This document shows positions 39,001-51,041 of a stretch of 64,000 nucleotides of DNA, in pieces. The position numbers were made by a program, and so were the translations under genes. Where the stretch lies: the NCBI GenBank assembly GCA_034509425.1, contig JAVTVJ010001186.1, positions 372,001-436,000 of the forward strand, given 5' to 3'. Position 1 is the first letter of the stretch. The number at the start of each line of letters is the position of its first letter. Source of the stretch: Eopsaltria australis (Eukaryota > Chordata > Aves > Passeriformes > Petroicidae). Below the pieces are notes generated by a model, which saw only the letters and a list, made by a program, of their open reading frames with translations, did no database searches and was not told the origin of the DNA.

Positions 39001-42000
39001 CTGGGAACAATTTTCAATACACACCTCTGTCTACCAGTTTTAATCTCATGCCAAGACAAGACACAGACTTTTATGAGGACAGCTCCTTTTCTTTTATCTT
39101 CCAGCTCTTACAGCATGTAAGAGCTTCATGCTGTGCCTCTGGTAGATGCCAGACTCTGGCATTTATCAAAGTGTTCCTTCATAATGTACTTGGTGGCATG
39201 GCATGGTTGAACGACAAGCGTGATATGCCTATCCTCCAGCCATGCCCAGAGTTAGCTCAAGCAGGCTGCCAAGATGCTGGATATATTACAACCATCATGC
39301 TACAGCGTTAATCAGACTCCTGCTTACAATGATAGCATGATGTGACTTGCTGCAGATCTGTGCTACACACTAACTAAAAGCAAGTTGCTGCTAATTAATC
39401 TGATTCTCTCAGGGAATTACAATCTCTGCAAGTTCCTTTGTCTGCTCTTCTTAGAAATGTCTGAATCCATTCTCCTCTGAAGAAATCACCCCCAAAACTC
39501 AGCCTACAAGACAAATCCAGTTGCAATCCACTAACACCTTTGGTCTTTGGTGAAAATAATGTCTGCTTCTTCGAAGAGCCGCAGAATCTCCTCTGTAACA
39601 AACAAGTCTTGAAGATATGATTGCTATACAACACCTTCCCTCTCTTTTTAATCGTAACTGTAAATATCCACTTTGGGAAGACTAGAATTTCAGAGTATTG
39701 ATCTTAAAACTGTAACATCCCATGTATTTTCCTATCCATATGGAAGAATAGTTCTCTGTGGTTTTTGCCAACAAGTTCTTAGAAAGCCACAGCAGGATGG
39801 GAATACTGTTTAAACCTATTTTTAATTTAGGAATAGTATGAAACGATAAAAAAAAAATCTGTAGAAACCCTTCTTTGCAATTTAAGATCAAACCTTTACC
39901 CTTTGAATTTCACTAGGAACTCCCTTCCCATTTTTCTCCTTTGCTGCTGCTGCTGCAGGCTGCTTCCTAGGAGGCTAATGAGCTGCGTGTGACCATGCCC
40001 TTTGCTGGCTGACCTTTGTCTCTTCTGCCTGTAGCCCCAAAACCTTTCACCCTGGTTGTGACCTGGCAATAGACCTTGCCACATGTAGTTAACTCATCAT
40101 CCCTGTCCTGTATTTGAAAACCTATTATTAGATAACAGCATTAAAACCAGCACTAACAGTAAATGAACTATAGATTCACTTCTAATTAATATCTGTATTT
40201 TTATAGGCAAGAGTTTGGTTATTCACAGAGTGAGAACATGCAACAGTTGCAATTGCAGCTGAGAAATCAGTTAATGAGTTGTAATAATATATTGGTGGGA
40301 AAGGTTCCTGTTGCTTGTGCTTCGGTAGACATTGTCATGAGATATTATGATATACTTCCTAAGTCACATATGGTAGCCATAATGTACTGGAACAGACCTG
40401 TATCTATTTTGGTCATCCTTTGTGCTTGACAGCTCTCAAGGTGGCACCAAATTATTCTTCTGATCTTACAGATTCCTGTGAAGCTGCTTCTCTGTGTTGA
40501 TCTAAGACATGTGAGAAGAGTTTCTCTTGAAGCAGTATTGTCAGACAGCATATGGAAGTTGGATTCAATGTAGCTCAGTTTTACCCTATGGAATCAGATT
40601 CACTAAGGGATTATCAAAAAACCCTAAGTGTCTGAGTTGCAGGTGTTTGAGCTCTGTATACGTGTCATGAATACCTATGGCAAGCCAGCTTCCTTCACAG
40701 AGAGTGAAGGCTGACACATTTCTTCAAAATACAATCTCTAGAATTAACAGACAGTCTTGAAAAAACCTCAGGTCAATATTTTCAGAAAACAGAAGTGATA
40801 TATGTGGTGCATATGAAGCATATGCTTGAGCAAATTTACAGCATTTCAGAAGTCATCTGTGACAAACAATAGGTATGCACAAAAGGCCTTCAATGTATTT
40901 CAGAGTAGGAAGAAGTTTGAATAAGAATAAGGTCAAACTTTCAGCTCAAAATATGCATCATATGAAAAAACTGCAAATCTGAGAGCAATCCATGTTTACT
41001 ATTTCACATGTGTTGAGGTGTGATGGAAAATTTAACTCAAATGCGATAAGAGTGCTGATATAAGGTGAGGATTTCTAGAAAACCTGCATTAGTGTGGAAA
41101 AACAAGACACAGCATTGTCACTGACAACCTGTGGAAAACCAGAAACAGTTTATCAGAATCCTGAGGGGATCTCAGCCTTTTATTAATGCTAGCCAGTTCA
41201 GAGCATGGTCCTACATAGCACAGTGCACGGTAGGCAGCTTCAGCTACATCTAAATTAATTAGGCATCTCTTAATATTTTTTAGCATTACTTGAGCAATGT
41301 ATGTGTAAAACTGGCTGCTCTAACAAACCAAATTCACTGTACGTGTATCTTCCTTTCTTAGAAAATACAAAAATTTCTTTGCAACCGGAAGGGAGGTTAG
41401 TACATTCAAGAAGCAGCAGAGTTAGTTTGGAAGATTAGTGAGGAGAAAGACCATTGACTGGATAAGATCAAGCAAGTGGCTGTGATATGAAGGACGTGAC
41501 TCAGAACTCAAGCTGTGGACTAAAGGATGTGACAGGTAACAAGGTTGTCTACAATGACAATGAATCCACCCAAAACAAAACCAGGGGAATCTGAGAAAAT
41601 AGTGGGAATAATGCCTGATATAATGTAACAAATTTTATTAGAACTGCTCAGAAATGTCCAAATGGATTTTCTTTTTCTGTTAAAAGATGTGAACTAAATA
41701 GCATTAAATCAGCTCACAGGAAAATACTAACCTGGGAATCTGGGGTCAGACCAAGAACACTTCCTGCAAGGAGAGCTGCCAAGATTGGCTGCCAGACAAA
41801 CTTCTATCAGAGGTTTGCCAGTTTGCTCAGCTATATGCTTGATATATGCCTGTAATGCATCCCCAGGTTTGTGACCTAAGATTTAATGGGTTGGCACCCC
41901 TGGAAGCTCCTATCCTGCGTGTTGCCCTAGAAATCAGCAGTCCAGGAGGCTTTTCAGCTTTGCTAAGTCTGGTAGAGTAGCACTTAAGAGCTGTGGTTAC

Positions 42001-44906
42001 TTCTGTTCTTGTTGGGAGTTTGATTTGAAATATCTGAAATGAAATTCCATTTAAAAATGAAATCTGGTATGAATTTTCCCTTTTCAAAGAAGTGTTCAAA
42101 CTTCAGAAGACATTTTGGGACAACATGCGGTATCATTCTCTTCCAATTTTGTAATACCTAATAGAGAAGAAATTCTTGCTTTTCTCTGCTCTAGCAGCTT
42201 TAAAACAGAATGAAAAACAGTCCCCCATTCACTTGATGCAGCAAAGAAATGGAGTTGTATCCGAAGATCAACTTGTCAGAGTTAGCAGCTCAGGCCATGC
42301 TTGGTTTCACATAGCTTGCCTTATGGTGTTGTGTTTCAGCTTTTCACTTGTTTTTTTCCTTAATATGCATTAGTCATGTCAGATTAAAAGCCCTCCTGAA
42401 AAGTGAATGCATAGCCATTGGCCAGCAATTAGCAAACACAAGAGAAGACAAAGGCACCAGAGTGGGGAAAATGTGAATTATTCAGAGTAAATATAGGCCA
42501 GAAAGAGAAGTTGCATTTGAAAGTATGGTTTCTTAAGCTGAAACGTTCTGTCTGTTACCAGCTGGTACGTTTTTTAAGTTCTAAGCACAACTTTCTTTCC
42601 TAACTTTGCTGAAGTAAACTTAGATTTTGAACTGCTTAACTGCTCTGGATAGGAAGAGAAAAGGGATAAATATTACCACCAAATTACTTATAAAAAAACC
42701 CCTGACAAAACAAGAAGAATTTCTATATAGAGAATCTGTAAATAGAGAAGAAAAGCAGGTGAAATGCTAAGTTAACATAAATACAACTAGAACTGTCTCA
42801 CTGAAAGTTGTTGCATAGTAAGTCATAATATCCTATTTTGACTAGGATAGCAGAAGCCTTTGAAAACTATTGTATTTCTGTGTGGTGGAACCATACAATC
42901 CATACTACATATGCTATGTGCTGATGTTGTAGTATAACAATGAGGACAGCTGATTTCTCATGAATGCATGAAGATTCCTGCTACATTAACGTAAAGTTGT
43001 TTACCTGTTTGTATGTTCATTGAGCATAGAGAGTTTGGATAGATACCCCTCTTACTCAGGCTTTGTCATACAGATTGTTAGCAATACAAATGTTGCAAAG
43101 GGGACACACTCCAACAACTGTGCAATTGCCTTCTACATCTGTACCCAATCTGAAAAAAGTAGTGTGGGACTAATTCACCTGATTTCCACTTGTCCAAACA
43201 TAAAGGAAACCACAGTGGAACATAGATGTCCTATCCATTGCTTTAACCATGCATATTTCTCAAAAGGAAAATGCAATGTAATTAGACTTATGGTTGAAAG
43301 AGGAAACAGAGGTATATTTCTGCTGTCTCTGATACACTGATGTGTCTTTCTAAGAAGCTGTGAGAGTTTGTCCAAACTATATGATTATTGTTTCACATTA
43401 AGAGAGTAATTCACATGCTCATCTCTTTCATATTATCACTTGTAATATCGAGAATTAAAGCATGAAGTTGCCAGCAATATGAATGTTTGCAATCTCAATT
43501 ATTTTAATGAACTCTTACTGTCTAGGAAAATAGATTTCCTCTGTATTCTCTCTGCAAGAATTTTTCTGCTCTGTGTCACTAAGTTATGATATTGGAAACA
43601 GGAATGCATTGCCCGACTTTTTGATGGAGAACTTAATCAATATTCTGGGATTCTGTACTCTCAGTTGGAGAGAGGAAAAAAAAAGGCGGGAGCTGATACC
43701 ATTTTTAATGTTTTGTTGTTTTCATCTTCAAGGAAAACAAATCCAGTATCAATGTACACAGACAAAACAACATTCACAACCTAAAAACCACTTTTGCTTG
43801 CTGTTGAAGTCAGCTACTGAGCACTACTGTAGGACAGTGCAAATTTAGGGTCTGTGTCATATCATTGGCTTTCAAGACACGAGTATAGGATTCCTCATAG
43901 TGTTAAAGCCTTCCACGGTAAATGTCTGTGCTATAAATTTTGATGTACTTCCCAGCTGAATGGATGCTTTGAGTGGAGACAGACTGGCTGGAGCTAAAGT
44001 AGTTAGGCTTGATTTACCTCTTCTTTATTATTCAGTCCTATCAAGAATTTGGAGGAGTGATATCAAGGCATGTTGATTGACTTCAGTTTGTAGATTGAAA
44101 TGAAGTAATTGCTATTTAACCTTGGCCAGTACCATACAACCTTATAAGGATATTATGAGGATGAAGTAATGTGTAGACTTGTAAGATAGACAATGAAACC
44201 TGATGTTTGCAAATAAATCCATTGACAGATGAGTTTTTCCTAATAATCATTCAGTGTGTGTTTTCTGTGCAAGTCCTTATGAGGTTTCCAGAATTAGAGA
44301 AGTACTTGTGAAGAGTCCCTGTATGTGCCATTTCTTAAGCACTATTTATATTTAGTTTGATTTGTAATGTTTGGTTTGCGTACATGGCCATATTCATGCA
44401 GTGCATCTCATCTGCTGCTTTCTCTAGAGCTAAAACAGTTCCTGCTTTCCAGCATTTGCAGAATATTCCTCCTTGCTACAGCTTTTCAGCTGCAATTGTA
44501 GTGAGAGTGAGATAGCTATTAGAGTGCCTAAAATGAGTGATGCAAAAGAATTGGTCCGTTTTCTAATTCCTGTTATGACACTCCATTCTTCCTAAGTATC
44601 TATGTACTTCTGGTATTTCTTCTCAGATGAAACTGTAGATATTTGTGGAGTCAATTAATTTCCTCACCAGTTCTATCCACCTTGCTCACTAAAAAACAAA
44701 GTATGATTTCTCTTTTATTCTGGAAACAAGCAATGATATCAGGGTTACTTTCCAGCTAATTATTAAAGAGATTCATTTACAGTCTTCAAGTCATTAATCC
44801 TGTGCAAAGCTCTTGTGTTCTGCTGCAAATTATAGGTGGCTTTTAAAGGACAGTCAATACTGACAGCTTAAACTACCATGCAGTAAAAGGGCAAGTACTG
44901 GTGGGG

Positions 44907-44920
44907 AAAAAAAAAAAAAA
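44907..44920. repeat. A14 homopolymer
   Basis: An uninterrupted run of 14 A following GGGG. No retroposon body is recognised. Confidence 0.9.
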
Positions 44921-47569
44921 GACAGATGTGCAACTGTCCTGAGAAAGATCAGGGGTCTTCAAATTGAATGAGCCCTTGCCAGCAATATTTCAGAGGGTGG
45001 TGTGATAGTTATGTGTGAATCCCTAGGGGCCTTCTGAATGGGAATGCCTGTCAACTGTGGAAGCTATAAGGTACAGTCCTCCAAGCACATATTTGGTCCT
45101 CTGCATACTTGTCATGCAGTCTGGTGGCCCAAGGTTAAGCCAGAATTAGGATATTTATATCCTGAATATTATTGTCACTAACCCACACCAGAGTTAGACA
45201 CAGCTGAGCTGTATTTGGCCATTGCATTAGACTCTGCGCACTCGAGGGAAATTTCCAAAAAGAAGAGGGGAAGGGCTGAGAGGTATCAGCTGTTACCATG
45301 CAGCCAAGTGACAATTAAACACTCTGAGTGTACAGCTCTGGTTAGTGTCTATGTATGCAGAAATCTGACCAGCTCTCACAGACATATCTGCTGTTACTGT
45401 GCAGCATGCCATGCTGTTCTTGCTCAGGCAAAACTGTCAGCAGCTGAAGGTGGAGCGTGATCCTATGCTCCAGGGCCTTACTTTTTGATCTCCATATCCT
45501 AGAAATTAACTAGTCTAAACAAGATGAAATATAGAATCCCTGCAACCTTTCATTAAAATAGAACTCTATAAATGAATCTTGGTTTATTCTTTTCCATCTC
45601 TGTTGATTTTCTCAGACCAACCCTTCCCACAGACCGACAAAAATGCTTAGCATTCAACTGAAGAGCTATATCAGGCTCCAGCTGAATTTGAAATAGTTGC
45701 AACCCTTAAGCATCCAGGTCTTTCAGAGACTATGAAAATCCAAAGAGTGTGTGCAAAACAGACCCTGCAGAGTGAAGCTGCAACAGGAGATTTAGTCTGT
45801 CTTTCATGTCCTGAAGATGCATACTTGGATTTTTATTCAAAATGACGAAGACAGATTGTGAACACAAGTCTACATATCATTGAAAGGTTATGGAGTAAAA
45901 CCACATATAGTCCACTGAGTTATCAAAAGAGTGTGGTTCCCATTCATTAGTTGTAATGGGTGGGAATTCCCTTTGAAATTCTGGTATTACAAGTTCTGAA
46001 TTATTTGCTGTAAGTGGCTGGCTCCGTGCTTTGAGTGCTGTATTTAATGCCAGGTAGAATATCCTTATGATGGTACCTAGGGAAAAAGAAAAGGTGTAAT
46101 TGTGCCTTTTCTGTAAAAGAGATATGTGTGAAAACCATGCAGCCAAGTTCAACATTCACCAGGCAGCCCAGGACAGAGAGGAGAAGATGAGGAGGAAAGA
46201 CCTCACAGATGCAGCTCCACAGATGTAAAACCAAGAGCTGTGCTCCTGATCACATCCTTTAAAGTGGTTTCTAAACCAAATCAGTTTGAAGGAGCCTGGG
46301 AACATCTTTCATCATCTGTCTTGTTGCTGCTCTTCCTTGATTAGTGTCAATGAGTTTGAGGATGAGGGCTGAAAAAGGCTTGCTGGTGCGGCACTCCTTG
46401 TTCTGTCCCTCAGGCAGAATTCAGGGAAACGTACGCAGTGAATTGTCTTCACTTCTAAGTATTTTTCATGTGAGATGAATATAACCACCTGTCCAACTGA
46501 CTATATACAACACATGAAACTTATGTGTTGCAACTGACATAGTTTCGTGTTGGCAAAGTGCCAGTATCCAGTATAATGTAAATATCCTGGACTCAGTGCT
46601 AATCAGTAGCTTTTCTCTGAGTAGACTGTGCTGATATTTCTAGTTAGTTCTTGCTACAAAACTGATTTTTAAATCTGAGGTGGCCCTGTTCTATGAAGCA
46701 GAGTGTGAATATAATTTACTTAACATTAATTTTATAAATTATACTTCAGAATTAACAATAATTTTCCAGGAAGGCAGTTGTTCTCGTTTATTTGTGTGCT
46801 TGTGAATGACTTGAAATATATTTTGGAATTACCAAACCACGGAGATGTAGAAAGCTAAACTATGACTCTATCATAATATGACTCTTTGGATTTTGTTGAA
46901 CCATTCTGCTTGTTTTATAAACTCTGTCTTCTTCAATGCCATGCTTTTTAATCTCCATAAATAATTATTCTGTGTCAGTAGCTGAGGTAACCTTTCTAAA
47001 GCCCAGTCAGCTGCCCATATGCATGACAACCTTACTTCTATTAGGAGGAGATGCATGGCATCATATTAAGCCACTAAGTACATAATTTCTAGTTCCACAT
47101 CACATTCCACAGCAGTGTCAGTGTTCTACTTAGTGTGTATTTTTGCGTATGTCTTTCTAAATCTGGCACTACAACTTTCAGAGGCAATTGTTACTGTACT
47201 TTCAGAAATGTACTCTAAATGTCAGAAGTTCCTCAATATAGAATAAAATATTCTCAAGTCAATGATAATTAGGCACCATTTTGACAGTTCTCACAGTTTA
47301 ACATATCTCTTAAGGAGCTAATGACTACATCATAATCTCATAAAAAATGCATACATAAATAAATACCTCTCTACAAACTGGCCTATTGAACAAAATATGG
47401 GAGAGGAACACTGCAAATTCAAACATCTTTAGGTAAATAAGCAGCCCTCAACATACATTTTTTATTTAAATCTCATCGTTTTTACCAGCACCTTCAGCTT
47501 TTTGTGATCAGGTTTTTTTTCCGCCTACTTTTCCTTTTTCTTCTTTTTTGATCACTCAGGGTTGGCAAC

Positions 47570-48072
47570 AGAATCACAGAACTACAGAATCATTTAGGCT
47601 GCAAAAGATCTCTGATATTATCAAATCCCACCTTTAAAGATACCACCCTCTTAACTAGACCATGGCTCTAAGTGCCACGTCAAGTCAGTTCTTTCTTGAT
47701 CACCTCCAGGGATGGTGACTCCACCATTTGGATGGCAGCCCATTCCAATGCTTAACAGCCCTTTCCATGAAGAAATTCTTACTGATGTCCAGCCTGAACC
47801 TCCCCTGGTACAGCTTGAGGTGATGTCCTCTTGTCCTGTCATTGGTTGCCTGGGAGAATATACTGAACACCCCAGCTACAATTTCCATTCAGGCAGCTGA
47901 AGAGTGATAAGGTCTCTACTGAGCCTCCTTTTGTCCAGGCTCCTTCATAATGTTCTGGACCCTTCTCATAAGATTTGTTCTTCAGACCCTTCAACAGTTC
48001 CACCACCTCAATGTCCTTGCAGTGAGGGCCCAGAGCTGGCCACAGTACTCAAGGTATGACCTCACCAGTGCA
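47570..48072 (-). mobile_element. CR1 LINE fragment, about 500 bp
   Basis: The sequence is the reverse complement of a CR1 3' region. It opens with AGAATCACAGAACTACAGAA, then has CCTCCAGGGATGGTGACTCC, GAAGAAATTCTTACTGATGT and CAGCCTGAACCTCCCCTGGT. It ends with AGAGCTGGCCACAGTACTCA. Substitutions and small deletions show that it is old. Short open frames across it are by-products of the repeat. Confidence 0.95.
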
Positions 48073-49664
48073 AACACATGATGCTGTTCCATGAGAAGAA
48101 ACTCTAAAGCTGTTTAGAAGTGAAAAAATCATCATCAGTCATCCAGTAGTAAGATTTAAATGCCCACATCACTTGCACATAAGCATGTTTCTGGAACTGT
48201 TTCCATTTTACTGCCTAAGGTTCATTATTTTTGTTACATATTTGATGGAGAAACAGAGGGTGAGGAGTACAGATGGATTTTGTTAAGTAGATATATAGGG
48301 ATACGCACCATTTCTTCAACAGAAGGTAATAATACTTCAAGTAAGAACAGTTTCCAGTTCAAAGGGAATTGCAAAAAGTTTTAAAAGTTTCAATACATAG
48401 ATTTCATTTTCTGTTTACAAAATGCATCTATATTTGCCCTACCCTTATATGCCTAATGTCAGGTACTACCATTATCCTTGGAATGGGATTTTTGATTAAA
48501 GTAAGATTGTTTAACTGTGGGAAATTCTGAAACCTAGACAAATGCTGCAGTCATTCTCCTTTGGCAAAGTGAAGTCTCAGTGCTGTCATTTTAAAAATGC
48601 AGTTGTAGAGGTTGTGTTCCTTGGTGTGGAAGAACTAATACACCCAAATTTTCTCTGCATTACCATCAAGAATTTTGCAAAACTTACACCCAAGGCAATT
48701 CCATGATGTTTTTAGCAAGTCTCATGTCAGAAGGAACAGAATAAGGATGAAGGATCGATGGTAAGGAGAAACCAAAGTCTTGTGAATTTACTGTAAGGTT
48801 TTTGCATTTAGAGAGTTAAATTTCATGAGATCCTTCTGAAATTCCTTTAATTCATTATTAGTTTAAATTAGTTATTTTAAAGAATGTCCTTCATATTTTT
48901 GGTGCTGACTCAGATGTAAAAAGATCCAAAGGAATGATATGCAGCTAGTAATACAAATTATGTGATCTGCAATAGACTTTTTTTTGGCACAACTGTTCAG
49001 GATTTTCTTTGTGTGGAAAAGCCACAGAGTACTTTTCAGAACACAGTAAATCAGTCCAAGCTAAAATTTCTTAGCACCTCATGCCATCAGAAACGCTGTG
49101 ATAAAACTACTCCACATTTTTAGAAGAAAAATAATTATTTTGTACTTGGATTATGAAGAATTTGACCTTGTAGTGACTCATAACAAAAAGATCCATTGAA
49201 AATGACTTGTGAGAAATAAAAGCTTAGTATGAAGTTGTATAAAAAAAGAGCTATGGTCTTGCAATGTGACGCAGTCAGAAATAAAAGCAAACACACTACT
49301 GGTGTGTATTAGAAGTACCTCCATCAGAAATGAAATGCTGTTACTGTCAGATCTCTCTGCTTGTCACTTGTGGGACCCCACCAGCAGCACTGCACCCAGG
49401 TCTGGGGCCCTGTGGGATGACGGCCAAAGATCCAGCAGGGGCCAAGTCTTGCTACCTATGGCCTGCACTGCATACGTGCTACGTTATTTTTGCAGATGGA
49501 GAGCTGCATAACACACATCAAGAAAGGATCAGTTGGCTGAAGGAGAAGGTCCTGTGGAGATAGGGTGGGAAATGGCTCTGATGAACTATGCAGAATGCAA
49601 AAAAGTCATGTGATTAGAACTTTGAAGGGCACCGTACCCAAAAATGTAACTTTTAGAATGAGAG
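48073..49664. other. Intergenic DNA between CR1 copies, no gene seen
   Basis: This is AT-rich unique sequence, except for a possible short CR1 remnant near 49.37 kb. No recognisable coding or RNA gene is present. Confidence 0.6.
49368..49425 (+). mobile_element. Possible short CR1 remnant
   Basis: The words GTGGGACCCCACCAGCAGC and CAGGTCTGGGGCCCTGTGG resemble the CR1 segment that reads roughly 'gagaccccacctggag...gtccagctctggggcccc'. The match is short and diverged, so chance similarity is possible. Confidence 0.35.
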
Positions 49665-49922
49665 TCTATAGAATGACTAAGGCTGGAAAAGACCTCCAAG
49701 ATCATCCAGACCCACCTTTGACTGATCACCACCATGCCAACTAAGCCATAGCACTAAGTGCCATGTCCAGCTGTTTCTTGAGTACTTCCAGGGATGGTGA
49801 ATCCAGTACTTCCATGGACAGTTTCTTCCAGTGCTTGACAACCTATTCAGTAAAGAAATTCTTCCTGATGTCCAACCTGAACTCCATGGTGCAGCTTGAG
49901 GCCATTTTCTCTTGTACTGATT
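49665..49922 (-). mobile_element. CR1 LINE fragment, about 260 bp
   Basis: This is a reverse-complement CR1 3' end: TAGAATGACTAAGGCTGGAA, GACCTCCAAGATCATCCAGA, ACTTCCAGGGATGGTGAATC, and GAAATTCTTCCTGATGTCCA, ending at GCTTGAGGCCATTTTCTCTT. It is better preserved than the copy at 47.6 kb. Confidence 0.95.
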
Positions 49923-50199
49923 GAGGGTAATTTGCATATTAAAACACTCATCCTGCAGATACTAGTAAGTATAATGAAGTACATGCTACCATATTACTCA
50001 AACTGTCTGCTTAGATCATGCTATATGTAGCAGAGAAGGAGGGGTTAAGATTGGGGTGTATATGAGAAAGGTAGGAATTTCACCTGTTGGGAGAAAAACC
50101 CCAAAACACCTTACAGACAGCTGAGTGGCTACCTTCCTCTCCCTCCTCCCAAGGAGAAACACTTTCTTGCTAAGCTTCTGAGTAGGATGCTTGTTACTA

Positions 50200-50575
50200 T
50201 TATGCTGGTTAACACAGTATTACTGTTATTAGAGATCTATTGCAGCTAGTGCATTCAGCAATGACAATTCTGAATCTGTATGTCTGTTGCTCCAATAAAC
50301 CACAATATTTGTGAGTCTGTGACAGCAAAGTTCTCACTGAAGTGACTAGACCCCAGGTGCTGGATTGGTTGATCACACCATTTGTGAATCCCTGATACCA
50401 CAAGTTCTTATTGAATATGATGAGACTTCTAGTGCCAAAGGGGTTATAACCAGAGATTAAGCCTAGCCACACCCAGCCTCTTTGATCTCTGAGGACCAGG
50501 TGGAATGCAAGGAGATTTATTTCCTGGTCAGATTGCTTAACCTTAATGCAACAGGCCCTCAACATACAAAGAGAA
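50200..50575. mobile_element. Possible LTR remnant (uncertain)
   Basis: An AATAAA hexamer at 50294-50299 lies in TGTTGCTCCAATAAACCACA. It is followed by a U5-like stretch (GTGAGTCTGTGACAGC) and then a non-AT-rich block immediately before a CR1. The arrangement recalls the 3' part of a retroviral LTR and leader, but I cannot match a family and see no terminal TG/CA pair. It could equally be unique DNA. Confidence 0.25.
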
Positions 50576-50584
50576 TGGGCTCAT

Positions 50585-51041
50585 TGAAGCAGGTCCAGAG
50601 GAGGGCACGAAGATAATCAGAAGGATGGACACCTCTCCAGTGAAGACAAGCTGAGGAAATTGGGCTTGTTCAGACTGGAAAAAAGAATATTTTGGAGACA
50701 TCTTTCAGCAACCTTTCTAAAGGAGGCCTACAAGAAAGCTGAAGAAGGACTTTTAAAAAGGGAGTGTAGTGAGAGGATAAGGGTTAATGGCTTTAAACTG
50801 AATAGAGGCAGGTTTAGATTGGATATTAGGAAGAATTTTTTCATTGTGAGAATGGCAAGGCACTGGAACATGTTGTCAAGAGAAGTTGTGAATGCCCTGT
50901 CCCTGGAAGTGTAAAACACCAGGTTGGATGGGGCTCTGAGCAAGCTGGTCTAATAGAAGGTGTTCCTGCCGAGGGCAGGGGATTGGAACTAGGAAGTCTT
51001 TGTCCCTTCCAGCCCACACCTTTCTATAATTCTATGATGAA
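50585..51041 (+). mobile_element. CR1 LINE fragment, about 455 bp
   Basis: This is plus-strand CR1 3' sequence: CAGGTCCAGAGGAGGGCACG, ACACCTCTCCAGTGAAGACA, GTTTAGATTGGATATTAGGA and GATGGGGCTCTGAGCAAGCT, ending in CTATAATTCTATGATG. An 84-codon frame inside it is derived from the repeat. Confidence 0.95.

Larger units (their letters stand above)
23725..47569. other. Large gene-free, repeat-poor interval
   Basis: About 24 kb of AT-rich unique sequence has no CR1 copy that I can recognise and no ORF with a known domain. The longest frames are about 90-120 codons, scattered in both strands and lacking family motifs. Simple repeats include A18 at 33065-33082 and A14 at 44907-44920. The low repeat content relative to the 47.5-63.4 kb stretch suggests it may be rich in regulatory sequence, but conservation cannot be judged from one genome. 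Confidence 0.6.
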
